64,000 bases of DNA from Verticillium longisporum (lineage: Eukaryota; Ascomycota; Sordariomycetes; Glomerellales; Plectosphaerellaceae). Shown here in pieces: positions 23,775-33,941 of this stretch. The DNA lies in the NCBI GenBank assembly GCA_019188255.1, contig JAETXT010000004.1:2666001-2730000 (forward strand), written 5' to 3'. A program made the translations under genes and the position numbers. The notes beneath the pieces are model-generated. The model saw only the letters and a program-made list of their open reading frames with translations. It ran no database searches and was not told the DNA's origin. Within the stretch, counting starts at the first letter, position 1. The number at the start of each line of letters is the position of its first letter.

Positions 23775-24348
23775 CTAATTAATATTACGTTTAATATAAT
23801 ATAGAATAGCTAGAGCTAGAAAAGTTAGGATCGATCCTATAAATAGTAAATTCGCTATATATAAGCTTATCGATTATACTTTATAAATAATCGCAAAAGC
23901 ACTATTTACTTTAAGTACTTTAGGACTCTTATAAGAGCTTAATAGTAGGGAAATCCCCTATTATATAATCTATAGGAGTACCGTCTACTTCGAGTACCTT
24001 AGGACTCCTACGCCTAAGATTACTACCTAAGCTATATTATTAGCTATTAAACTCAATAAACGAAGCTCTATAGAATAGTTAATTAGCTATAATAGAGCTT
24101 TAATAAAATTAGCGATAATAAGCTCCTCGGATTATAGTAATAGCTCCGTAATAGAGCTAGAGAGCGCTAAAAAGATATAATAGGAGTTTAATAGTATTCT
24201 AGAAGAATTTAATATATTATATTTAACGTAGAAGGTTAGGAAGGGTCTCGATATTAATTTTATCGTTAATAGAGTAGAATTATAGTTCCCTAGATTATTA
24301 GATTTAGTATCTATAGATCTTAAGAGCGCCTAGATCCTTAAAGTAATA

Positions 24349-26207
24349 ACGTAATCCACAAGCGAGTGGTTCACCCATGCGAGTGGTTCACTTCACCCCG
24401 ACCCGACAAACATTCCGAGGAAAACCTCAACCCAAACGCCGTAAATCAATTAAAATCACTCCTCCTCGTCTTTTGCAGACGATGAGATAGCTACCTGACA
24501 AGTTCTCGCGTTGTGGCCGGTCTTCCCGCATACGCTACAGCATCGTTTCTTCGGCTGGGACCACGACGCGGGACCCGGGTTCTGCAGCGTTTCCTCTTTT
24601 ATCTGGATATCTACTTCCTTCTGAGCAATCTTGTCCTGTCCCTCGCCTACAGCCATGCTTCCTCCTTCCCGGAGACGTAGCTTTTTGGCCCTCCGGCGTC
24701 GGCTTAGTGTAGCATTTTCCTCTCGAAGGATCATAACCTCTGACTTCAAAAGAGCGATCTGGTGCATAACACCCCGCGTCCCCTTCGCAAGATAGTCAAC
24801 AGCATCTAAAATTGACGTTGGGGAGCTTCCCTGGTGGCGTGAGATTCGCCCTTTGATGAAGTCAGTCTGGGAACCTGCCTCGAGCAGGTTAGTGGGCGTC
24901 TTAGAGACCCAAGAATCACGCTCCCCGTGGGACGTCCCCGGAGGCGTCGTCGTCCTCAACCTCACATCCAGCTTTGACAGGACTGTTTCCGGGTTATGGG
25001 GGACAAGCCCCGCTCCTCGAAAGCCTCCCTGGATGTTTTTCTGTCATTGCTTGCTGAAATGCAGCCGAAAACGCCGGGAAGAAGTCCTCTTTGCTGATGT
25101 GCGTTGTACCCGCCCTCATCCTATCCTCGATTTGCCGACCGTATGCTTTCTTTAGTGGGCCAAAACACCCAACATCGAGAGGCTGGAGTAGATGTGACGA
25201 ATGAGGAGGCATACAGAGTGTGATGATGTTGTTCTCCTTGCAGTAGAGTTCGAAGTCGACCGAGTGGTGACTTTCGTGGCCATCCAGGATCAGTAGGCGA
25301 TAACCGCCCGAAGTACGGGACTTTGTATGCCTGTCAAAATGCCGAATCCATTCCAGACCAATATCATTCGTCGTCCAGCCGTTTGGAGATGTTGCGATTC
25401 TCCAGTCGCGAGAAATCGCGTCGTCCTGGTACCAGCTCGAGAGGTGGTACTTGCCCGAAACCACGATGAACGGCGGGACGGAGAAACCCAACGCGCCAAC
25501 GCCCTGGATCACCGTAACCCATTCCCGGTTGCCTGGCTGCCTCATCTTCACATTGGACCGTCTTTCCGAACTGGTCACGACCATTCCGTTGGCGATAACG
25601 CCCATCTGGAAGCCGGTCTCGTCAAAGTTGTACATGTCAGCCTCTTGGATGCCGTACTTGGCGATCATGTTATGCACGAGGCGGAACCACGCGTTTATCG
25701 CGTCCGGATCTTCGCATTGGGCCCTCTTGTAGTCGTACTTGCGAAAGAAACGCGTCCGGAGCTCTGGTTGCCGTTTGACGAAGTTTGCGGCCCAGTTCTT
25801 CCCGACGCGTGGCGCGTCACGGTCGGCAAGCAGGCGATTCGCCATATCTCCGACCTCACCCAACCGGGGAGGGTAAGATCGCGCATCTAGGTCAAGGATA
25901 TATTCGACAATAGTTTTCTCTTCTAGTACTGTTAATTTGGCAGAATTGGGCGGGCTTTCGCGTCGGGAGGGTTTGCCCTTCTGGCGTCGGAGGAGCGTCG
26001 TTAAGGGGACGGTGTAGATCCTCGCAGCACTCCGGGCGCTTAGGTTCGGGTCATTGTCCATAGCTTGGATAGCAAGGAATAATTGACCTTCTTTTGAAAG
26101 AGTCTCCATCGCGGGCGGAGGTGGAATCTGTAGAATTCAGGTGTAGGTCGTGGGCCCGGGCGAAGTGAACCACTCGCTTGGGTGAACCACTCGCTTGTGG
26201 ATTACGT
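24349..26207 (-). mobile_element. Fot1/pogo-type DNA transposon, copy 1
   Basis: 1859 bp, flanked by TA (24347-24348 and 26208-26209), the target of Tc1/mariner-superfamily elements. Terminal inverted repeats are about 46-50 bp with one mismatch, starting ACGTAATCCACAAGCGAG; each end holds two direct GCGAGTGGTTCAC units 17 bp apart. GC content is normal and CA/TG are intact, in sharp contrast to the RIPed host DNA, so insertion is younger than the RIP. It is virtually identical to copy 2. Confidence 0.92.
24456..26109 (-). pseudogene. Fot1/pogo-family transposase, copy 1, out of frame near the C-terminus
   Basis: The first frame (26109-24994) encodes 371 residues: an N-terminal helix-turn-helix (RSAARIYTVPLTTLLRRQKG), a CENP-B-type DNA-binding segment (VGKNWAANFVKRQPEL), then the DDE/D core with YNFDETGF, LILDGHESHHS and QPLDVGCFGPLK carrying the expected catalytic aspartates. 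The second frame (24965-24456) encodes the tail, KLDVRLRTTTPPG, a basic segment and a CCHC zinc knuckle CSVCGKTGHNARTC. The frames are offset; two added bases between them would give one protein of about 551 residues. Compared with copy 2 this copy has five A instead of six in the run after ATGACAG and five C instead of four before CATAACCC, so its first frame ends differently (MTEKHPGRLSRSGACPP). Confidence 0.85.
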
Positions 26208-26209
26208 TA

Positions 26210-28545
26210 AGCGTATATAGGATTATAAAGGGAGTTTACCTCCTAGAAGCGTTTATCGAAGACTTCTAGGGCTAAATTAAAGAGGACTTTAACTCCTATA
26301 ATATAACGATTATTCGAGCGCTAAAGGTATATCTAGTAGAGCGCGGGATCCCTCTTCTAGGAGCAATAAACGCTAAGATATCGAAGAGACTAGTCCTAAT
26401 ACTTTTATAGGAAGAGATGCCCGATATAATAGAGTCGATTATTATTAATTAGGATTTAATACTCTAAAGAGTAGAGGAATAGCGAGATTAATAGGACGAT
26501 GAGTAGTAATCTATAGGGAACGCTTAGCTATCCTAAATCCGAAAACTATAAATAAGGAGGATAGATCCCCGATAGCCCCTAATTCTAGGGTTATTTAATT
26601 AATAGAGTAAATAATTTAATTAATAAGAGATTATGCTTTAATTATAAAGAAATAAGACTTTACCCCTAAATATTACTTAGAACCTACTAGCTTAGTACTA
26701 TACTCTATTACTATATAAATCGGTAAATTTATTAATTAATAGAGCTATAATTAAATAATTTGCATTACTCTAGAATAAAGAGAGCAATTATTCTAAGGAG
26801 ATATACGATATCCTTAATAATAAAATATATATCTTTATAAACGTTTACGAACTACTATAAATCCGCTATATATAGCTCTATATACTCTTCCTAAGTATAC
26901 TTTTAAAGTATATATAAACTTTCTTCCTAGAATATATAAACTAGAATATAGGACTCTATTAAATATACTTAGTAATTAAATAATAATTCGATCTAGAGAT
27001 TAATAGAATATAGTATTATATAGACTAGAGCTCGATAATATTCTATTCTATAATAATAGAAGCTAATAATATAGGAAAGCTACGAATAGAAGTTCTCTAG
27101 ATCTTTCTAGATAAGCTTTAATAATACTAAAGAGTACTTAGCTCTACGTTTAAGGAAGAGACTTATCTCTATATAAATACTTTAAAGGCAGTTTAAGGCG
27201 TCCTAGAGCTAAAGATTATATTAGTAAAGCTAGAGCGATCTTTTAATATACTATCTATATAGCTTAAGAGTATATTAAAAATAGAGGAGAATATTAGAAT
27301 GCTTAAGTACTTCTATATTAATAGATATTATAAGAGTAGATATTACTAAGCTAATAGAAAGGGAGGGAGATTATAGAGAGTAATCGGTATATAGAATTAA
27401 TAATTATTAGCTATCTAGAATTCGTAAATACTAGATATACTCTAAACGAGACTATAGATTAACGAAGTACTCTCCTAAGGAATAATAATATTCGAAAGAG
27501 TAATAGAAACGTATATAGGAAGTATATAGGGATTAATAGAAGGGATACTATTAGTTTTTAATAGTAATAGAACCTATTAAGAGCTCGGAATTAGATAATC
27601 CTACTTCTAATAAACTAGGAGTAGACGATACCTTTAAGTCTAATCCTAAGAGCGAACTAATAAATACTTATATTATATACTTCCTAGTAAATAAATCGTT
27701 TTAATATAGAATTAAAGGGAGTAATCCGAAGGCTAAAATAATAGCTCCGATAGAATAGCTCTTTATTTAATATTAGATTAATAGTACTTCTACGTAGTAT
27801 AGTATTATCCTTAATATAAGTATAATATTAATTTCTATAATAGGAGCTTTATAAATAAGGGCCCTAATAGCCCTAATATTAAGTTTAATAATTAATAAAT
27901 AGGGAATAGAGGCTAGAATAAGATTCGGAATAGGAAATCCTATTTCTATAATAGAGGAGATTATTATTCTAATACTAATTAGGAGAATTACGTTCTATAT
28001 CGTCTTAATAAATACCCTATTCCTACTTTATATTAAGGATATAGACGATCTCGGAGTCTATTTAGATAATATATATAACGAGCTAGTAAAGCATATTAAG
28101 GAGATCTAAGAGTATATACCTATTTTTCGTAAATAGGGCTACTTATAGTTCTTCCTAGATATAAAGACCTATACTAGCTCTAGAATTATATATATAATAG
28201 GGATAAAGAGTAATAGAATAGTATTTCTAATAAAAGTAGAGCTCCGATATATTTATAAACGGTTTAATTACCTATCTATAGAGAAGCTATAGAACTTATT
28301 CTAAAGAGTAGACTAGGATATAAATCGGGATGCTCTAGAGCTAATAAACTACTTCTACTATTATTATTAGATTAAAGGGAAGTCTCTATAATACTTTAAG
28401 TTTACTCTAAGGTTAGATATCGACTTTAATTATAAGATTTTAATTAATATTATATATTTAGATAGAAAGCCCGTTCTTTATATAATCGATATAAATATAG
28501 GATTCTAATCTATAACTTTTATTCCTAATTTTATAGCTTATATAA
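26210..28545. other. RIPed Copia-like DNA between the two Fot1-like copies
   Basis: About 2.3 kb of AT-rich sequence without genes. It matches the inverse of about 8600 to 6240 in the first Copia-like element. It contains the degraded integrase-like segment noted for the second copy. Confidence 0.65.
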
Positions 28546-28547
28546 TA

Positions 28548-30404
28548 ACGTAATCCACAAGCGAGTGGTTCACCCAAGCGAGTGGTTCACTTCGCCCGGG
28601 CCCACGACCTACACCTGAATTCTACAGATTCCACCTCCGCCCGCGATGGAGACTCTTTCAAAAGAAGGTCAATTATTCCTTGCTATCCAAGCTATGGACA
28701 ATGACCCGAACCTAAGCGCCCGGAGTGCTGCGAGGATCTACACCGTCCCCTTAACGACGCTCCTCCGACGCCAGAAGGGCAAACCCTCCCGACGCGAAAG
28801 CCCGCCCAATTCTGCCAAATTAACAGTACTAGAAGAGAAAACTATTGTCGAATATATCCTTGACCTAGATGCGCGATCTTACCCTCCCCGGTTGGGTGAG
28901 GTCGGAGATATGGCGAATCGCCTGCTTGCCGACCGTGACGCGCCACGCGTCGGGAAGAACTGGGCCGCAAACTTCGTCAAACGGCAACCAGAGCTCCGGA
29001 CGCGTTTCTTTCGCAAGTACGACTACAAGAGGGCCCAATGCGAAGATCCGGACGCGATAAACGCGTGGTTCCGCCTCGTGCATAACATGATCGCCAAGTA
29101 CGGCATCCAAGAGGCTGACATGTACAACTTTGACGAGACCGGCTTCCAGATGGGCGTTATCGCCAACGGAATGGTCGTGACCAGTTCGGAAAGACGGTCC
29201 AATGTGAAGATGAGGCAGCCAGGCAACCGGGAATGGGTTACGGTGATCCAGGGCGTTGGCGCGTTGGGTTTCTCCGTCCCGCCGTTCATCGTGGTTTCGG
29301 GCAAGTACCACCTCTCGAGCTGGTACCAGGACGACGCGATTTCTCGCGACTGGAGAATCGCAACATCTCCAAACGGCTGGACGACGAATGATATTGGTCT
29401 GGAATGGATTCGGCATTTTGACAGGCATACAAAGTCCCGTACTTCGGGCGGTTATCGCCTACTGATCCTGGATGGCCACGAAAGTCACCACTCGGTCGAC
29501 TTCGAACTCTACTGCAAGGAGAACAACATCATCACACTCTGTATGCCTCCTCATTCGTCACATCTACTCCAGCCTCTCGATGTTGGGTGTTTTGGCCCAC
29601 TAAAGAAAGCATACGGTCGGCAAATCGAGGATAGGATGAGGGCGGGTACAACGCACATCAGCAAAGAGGACTTCTTCCCGGCGTTTTCGGCTGCATTTCA
29701 GCAAGCAATGACAGAAAAAACATCCAGGGAGGCTTTCGAGGAGCGGGGCTTGTCCCCATAACCCGGAAACAGTCCTGTCAAAGCTGGATGTGAGGTTGAG
29801 GACGACGACGCCTCCGGGGACGTCCCACGGGGAGCGTGATTCTTGGGTCTCTAAGACGCCCACTAACCTGCTCGAGGCAGGTTCCCAGACTGACTTCATC
29901 AAAGGGCGAATCTCACGCCACCAGGGAAGCTCCCCAACGTCAATTTTAGATGCTGTTGACTATCTTGCGAAGGGGACGCGGGGTGTTATGCACCAGATCG
30001 CTCTTTTGAAGTCAGAGGTTATGATCCTTCGAGAGGAAAATGCTACACTAAGCCGACGCCGGAGGGCCAAAAAGCTACGTCTCCGGGAAGGAGGAAGCAT
30101 GGCTGTAGGCGAGGGACAGGACAAGATTGCTCAGAAGGAAGTAGATATCCAGATAAAAGAGGAAACGCTGCAGAACCCGGGTCCCGCGTCGTGGTCCCAG
30201 CCGAAGAAACGATGCTGTAGCGTATGCGGGAAGACCGGCCACAACGCGAGAACTTGTCAGGTAGCTATCTCATCGTCTGCAAAAGACGAGGAGGAGTGAT
30301 TTTAATTGATTTACGGCGTTTGGGTTGAGGTTTTCCTCGGAATGTTTGTCGGGTCGGGGTGAAGTGAACCACTCGCATGGGTGAACCACTCGCTTGTGGA
30401 TTAC

Positions 30405-30406
<2 letters not shown>
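28548..30406 (+). mobile_element. Fot1/pogo-type DNA transposon, copy 2
   Basis: 1859 bp, the same length as copy 1 but in the opposite orientation, flanked by TA (28546-28547 and 30407-30408). Both ends match copy 1 base for base where I compared them. The left flank is Copia-like DNA but the right flank is an (ATT)n run and the hAT-like right end, so the two flanks were not adjacent in an undisturbed Copia-like element. Confidence 0.92.
28646..30299 (+). pseudogene. Fot1/pogo-family transposase, copy 2, out of frame near the C-terminus
   Basis: Same domain order as copy 1: helix-turn-helix, CENP-B-like segment, catalytic core (Asp in YNFDETGF, LILDGH and QPLDVG) in 28646-29761, then the zinc-knuckle tail in 29790-30299 starting at a GTG that encodes the V of LDVRLRT. 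The first frame ends ...REAFEERGLSP then TAA. Related proteins continue GLVPHNPE, which is present here two bases out of register (LVPHNPETVLSKLDV can be read around 29745-29800 with an added G and C in the G4 and C4 runs). The transposase would act in the nucleus on the 46-50 bp ends. As written it lacks its tail. Confidence 0.85.

Positions 30407-30452
<46 letters not shown>
30406..30452. repeat. (ATT)n microsatellite
   Basis: About 15 uninterrupted ATT units directly abutting the right end of Fot1-like copy 2. A (TAA)n run also occurs near the left end of the hAT-like insertion at about 21493-21519. Confidence 0.9.
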
Positions 30453-30455
<3 letters not shown>

Positions 30456-30821
30456 TTATTAAGGTTTAATTTAATTATAATTATTAAGCTTATTTATTCT
30501 TAAATTCTAATCTAAGTAATAGTTTAGATATTTAAATAATTTATACTTTATATTCCTTCCTTCTATTATTAAATTACTTTCTAGGAAGGAATATAGGTTT
30601 ATTAGATAGCGTTCCCTAGACTCTATAATAGCCTATATTATTATATTAATATTATTATATCGTATAACCTATAATTACCTAAGCCCTACTACCTATTTAG
30701 GTTTAGGTTTTCTTTTAAATAGCCCATTTAAGCCTAAAACCCATTTAGGTAATAGAGTAATAGGTTTTAGGCGGGTTTGGGTTTTTACGCTAAGCCTCTA
30801 GGTACCTAATGGGTTAAAATC
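30453..30821. mobile_element. RIPed right end of the hAT-like insertion
   Basis: AT-rich subterminal region without genes. From 30690 it contains several TTTAGG/CCTAAA and GGGTTT units (for example AGCCTAAAACCCATTTAGG and GGTTTTAGGCGGGTTTGGG), resembling a subterminal repeat array, ending in the 20-bp inverted repeat at 30822-30841. Confidence 0.5.
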
Positions 30822-30841
30822 TTTAGGTATTCCTAAGCCTA

Positions 30842-30849
30842 GTGTAATC
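30842..30849. repeat. Right target-site duplication of the hAT-like insertion
   Basis: GTGTAATC, the unmutated partner of 21179-21186. It lies inside the rhamnosidase codons for A-D-Y-T on the minus strand. Confidence 0.75.
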
Positions 30850-32701
30850 AGCGGGATACGAAAGCTTCTCGCGCCCGGGACAATCGGTGAAGACAGACAT
30901 GAGATTGCTGGCGAAAGAGTAGTGGGCCATTTTGTTGATGCGGTTCAGGCGAGCATTGGAGGAGGTGAAAGTACCGGCAATGGGAGCATCGGCCTGTAGA
31001 CGAATGCCGGTGATCAGCTCTGGGCCGGGCTCAAAGCCCGGAGGTAGACCGGTCACCTGGACCCATTGCATGCCGAAATAGTTGAACCGGGGGTGCCACG
31101 TTTCGCCGCCGGCCCGACCAGCTGTAGTATAGGTGTTGAACAAATCGCTGCCACGGGGCCCGGGGCCTAGACTTGCCTGGTTGGCCGTTCCGTTGGCGTT
31201 GAGGCCCTCCGCAGGGGCGACCTTGATTGTGACGCCGGCGGGCAGCTCAGGGAGGGTAATAAAGGGCCAGCCAACAATGTTCTGGCCAAAGTCAAACACC
31301 CAGATACCAGGGGCGGGATTGGTGACCGAGACCGGGCTGAAGCGTTCCTGTTTCCTGATCAGCTCGGCGGCACGGGCAACCAGTTTGGTGGCGAGGTTGG
31401 GAGGAGGTGCGATGCCGGCCGATGTCCAAACGGACGACTTGAGATCGGTATCAGGTTCGTCCCAGCCAAGTTTTTCGCGACGAGCATCGTAGTCGGAGCC
31501 AGAGTACCACGCGTCGGTAACAAGGGGACCGAGGGTTGTGCGCCAAGAGCGATCGGTAACAATAATGGTGGAGCTCCCATCGTCAAGCATGATTTCCAAA
31601 CGGGCAATGAAGCGCGGAGTGACGGCAGCGCCGGCCGAGGGGTCACTCGCTGCGATATTGTTGCCCGAGCCGGTAACCTTGGCACCCGCCTTGTGCGACT
31701 GCTCGAGCGCGGGAGTGAAAGAAATGACGGAGGTACCGTTGTCAATGGCCGTGATGACACGCGACTCAAGCCGGTCACCACCGTCGCCTGTATCAATATT
31801 GATTGAACCGCCAATGTTGTACCTGGCGACAGAACTCAATCGAACATTGTTGCTTCCCGTTGTGACACCGGCGGAAAGAGTGCCGTTGCCCATGAGTTGA
31901 CTTTCCCACCAAGAATAGGGGGCGTTGCGTCCAACGGCCGGGTTTCGAACATTGCGACGAACGTAAGCCGGTCCGTTGCCCAAGCTGACGCCGACAGCAT
32001 TGGGGCCGGACCTCAGAGCGTTGGTGACATCGTAGGTGCGGTATTCGCTGGAGAGTTGGTAGTTGGAGTAACCAGGGGCCAGGACCTCGTCCGTGGCATC
32101 CTCTCCATTGACGGTAGCGTGGTGCATGCCAACTCCTGAGATGTACAGACGGGCATCAGCGACGTCTCTGCCGCTGGGAATGTCGAAGTGGCGGACAAAG
32201 AGTGGCAGTGGCTGGCTACCATTCCGGTCAGGATAGTCGAGCCAACGGGTTTGGCCCCAGTCAGATTGATCGAGCAGGCCGACGGTCCGGCCTTGACCAG
32301 CCCGAGGGCTGCCCAAGAGCATCCCAGACCTTGACACGCCAGGCGACTGTATCGCGGGAGGTAAGGCTGATGCCAAACAGCACATTTTGCTCGTTGCCTT
32401 CAGTCTTCCCACTCTTCCAGATGAGGCGGCCGGCCCGTAGGTCGTCAACAGTGGCGGCCGCCTGTATCTCGTACGCGGTTTGTCGGTCGCCCGGGCATAT
32501 CTCATCAGACGCGGGACAGTCTCGAGTTTGTATCATCTGCCATGCGAGGGTAGGGCGAGGATTGCCGAGGCCGAGAGGCGCGTCAGTACGGCCATCGACG
32601 CTGAGCTGACTGATCTTGACAGCGCCGCAGGATGAGGCGGTTGATGCCGGGACTGAGGCCAGCATAAGAGCCGCAGTTGATATGGTCGTGTAGAGACGCA
32701 T
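30842..32701 (-). pseudogene. Alpha-L-rhamnosidase (GH78), N-terminal part
   Basis: Starts MRLYTTISTAALMLASVPASTASS, a secretion signal of about 22 residues. Then come the N-terminal beta domains (LRPTLAWQ-like PRPTLAWQMIQ, AYEIQAAATVDDL, VAWRVKVWDALGQPSGWS), SDWGQTRWLDYP, PLFVRHFDIPSG, LYISGVGMHHATVNGEDATDEVLAPGYSNY and VFDFGQNIVGWPFI, and the start of the catalytic barrel ending TDCPGREKLSYPADYT. The D and E of DCPxRE correspond to conserved acidic residues of the GH78 active site. The hAT-like element sits exactly after this motif; the rest of the enzyme is at 19934-21186. A second lesion at about 32281-32296 moves the frame between WSRP and TVGLLDQSDWG. The original protein would have been about 1000 residues. 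The start is supported by the signal peptide. Confidence 0.82.
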
Positions 32702-33941
32702 TTTGCACCCTTTGAGAATGGTCGCCGCTGGAATCTGATCTGGACGTCTCTGGCCAGAGGATTTAAGACGTGGGTCGAGATTTCACATGTCCATTTATAG
32801 GACTCATCTCTCGCAGCCTGCTTATTGGCAACTGAAGGCGATACTGCTTCCCCAGTTGTACCGCTACGACCACGAGGAGGGCAAGATTCGGGTTCTCGCC
32901 TCGTTGATCGCCCGGCATGGTCATGATGATCTGAAGCGTCGCGACAAGAGACGGCGAGAAGTGTGCAGGATGGCTGATGGAATAATAGGGCCGAAGATCT
33001 CTTGAGAAGCCTGGAATTTGTAGATGGTTCAGTCGGCACAGGCCGTGGGTTCGCGGAAGCTATCCAATCAGGACGCACTGGTTGAATGCGCCAGCTTCTC
33101 GATGTGCAACGAGTGGCGGGGTTAAGCATGTCCCCGGACTATGGCAGTGACTTGGGGCGATCCACCCCGCAAGCAGGTTACATCGTATCTTCTTCCGGAG
33201 TAATTGGGTGGTATGGCGTAAGGGTTGTATTTGTCTGTCTAGAGGAGCGAAGCGCTTTGTATTTCTCCGACACGAGATTCTGCCTAGAGACGTAGAGCGG
33301 TCGCCGGTGCCCCAGAGCGGAATCGAAAAGGTATTTCATCTCGAATCGAAAAAGGTCAAAAGGCACAGAACAGGTCTATCGTTGTCTGGATGAAAGGGAT
33401 TTGAAAGTAAAACCTAACTACGAAACGATGGTGATGGTCGTGGTTGGACTCGGACTTTTGACTTTGGCTGCAGTGTCATGGACGCAACACGGAAGTGACA
33501 TGAGTCAGGGTAGGTGCTTCCCAGTGTGGTAAGGAAGGATGACGACTCATTGGGTCTTTCCCCATTTCTTCTCGGCATCTGTCATCTACGAGCGCCCGAA
33601 CACTATATCACGTGACGTGATTCCCCGGATGCCAAGGGCGGCACACCGAAGCTCACCGGTCAAGTTCGGCGTCGTTCGGCAGCGAACCTCGGCATCTACG
33701 GGTCCACCGTCACTTCTACCGGCCGTCGTCGTAGCTTCTTCAACATCACTGCAATGCATTTGCATTGGCCGTTGACATCTGCTCGTACTCTGTCTCTCAT
33801 TGTTGGTCAATTCGATTTGATCTCCTAATATCCCGCGCTCCCCTGCGTCAGGAAGCTACTGCCCAGGCCCCAAACTCGAGGCACCCGGGTTGTACATTCT
33901 CATCAAGCTACTTATTCTCACCTCACTTGTCATCTCCCACC
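32702..33941. other. Divergent intergenic region between rhamnosidase and LPX1-like genes
   Basis: 1.24 kb of normal composition that must hold both promoters. Short frames on both strands have no recognisable content. The region 33540-33940 contains a CACGTGACGTGA element and a pyrimidine-rich stretch with CACTTGTCATCTCCCACC just before the start codon at 33942. Confidence 0.5.
33608..33620. promoter_or_regulatory. Candidate bHLH/bZIP site upstream of the LPX1-like gene
   Basis: TCACGTGACGTGA combines an E-box (CACGTG) with an overlapping TGACGTGA, a CRE-like site. It lies about 320 bp before the start codon at 33942. Only the motif is seen; binding is inferred. Confidence 0.3.

Larger units (their letters stand above)
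23488..28547 (+). mobile_element. Second Copia-like copy, inverted relative to the first, 3'-truncated and carrying a Fot1-like insertion
   Basis: Starts with a full LTR (23488-23774) in plus orientation. Its internal sequence matches the reverse complement of about 9191 down to 6240 of the first element, with RIP-type differences. A Fot1-like element interrupts it at a TA (24347-24348): the sequences left and right of that insertion are contiguous in the first copy. At 28225-28545 the plus frame gives RYIYKRFNYLSIEKLQNLF, then KFTLRLDIDFNYKILI and YLDRKPVLYIIDINIGF, which resembles the pre-integrase zinc region and integrase start of fungal Copia-like polyproteins. The element stops at 28547, where the second Fot1-like copy begins; the remaining 4 kb and the 3' LTR are missing. 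Confidence 0.7.
21187..30841. mobile_element. 9655-bp hAT-like insertion in the rhamnosidase gene, carrying nested transposons
   Basis: The ends are perfect 20-bp inverted repeats: TAGGCTTAGGAATACCTAAA at 21187-21206 and its complement at 30822-30841. Flanking 8-bp copies GTATAATC (21179-21186) and GTGTAATC (30842-30849) are the target duplication; removing the insertion and one copy restores the reading frame ...PADYT-MPMGAIY... of the rhamnosidase. An 8-bp duplication with TAGG-type ends fits hAT elements; because of TA at the edges the duplication could be read as 8-10 bp, so a Mutator-like element is not excluded. The outer parts (21187-23487 and about 30409-30841, about 2.7 kb together) are RIPed and I could not confirm a transposase. 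Inside are the Copia-like copy from 23488 and two Fot1/pogo-type elements. Confidence 0.75.

Noticed and set aside
26208..28547. Inversion of the segment between the two Fot1-like copies
   Set aside because: Flanks of copy 1 line up in the same order and orientation with the first Copia element, which an inversion would have broken.
25327..29428. 187-codon frames antisense to both transposases
   Set aside because: Identical in both copies because the copies are identical; antisense shadow without known motifs.
24349..30406. A composite transposon made of two inverted Fot1-like copies carrying the DNA between them
   Set aside because: Copy 1 sits cleanly at a TA within Copia-like DNA that is contiguous on both sides, so it inserted separately. 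The middle carries only decayed Copia sequence and no outer duplication specific to a composite unit.
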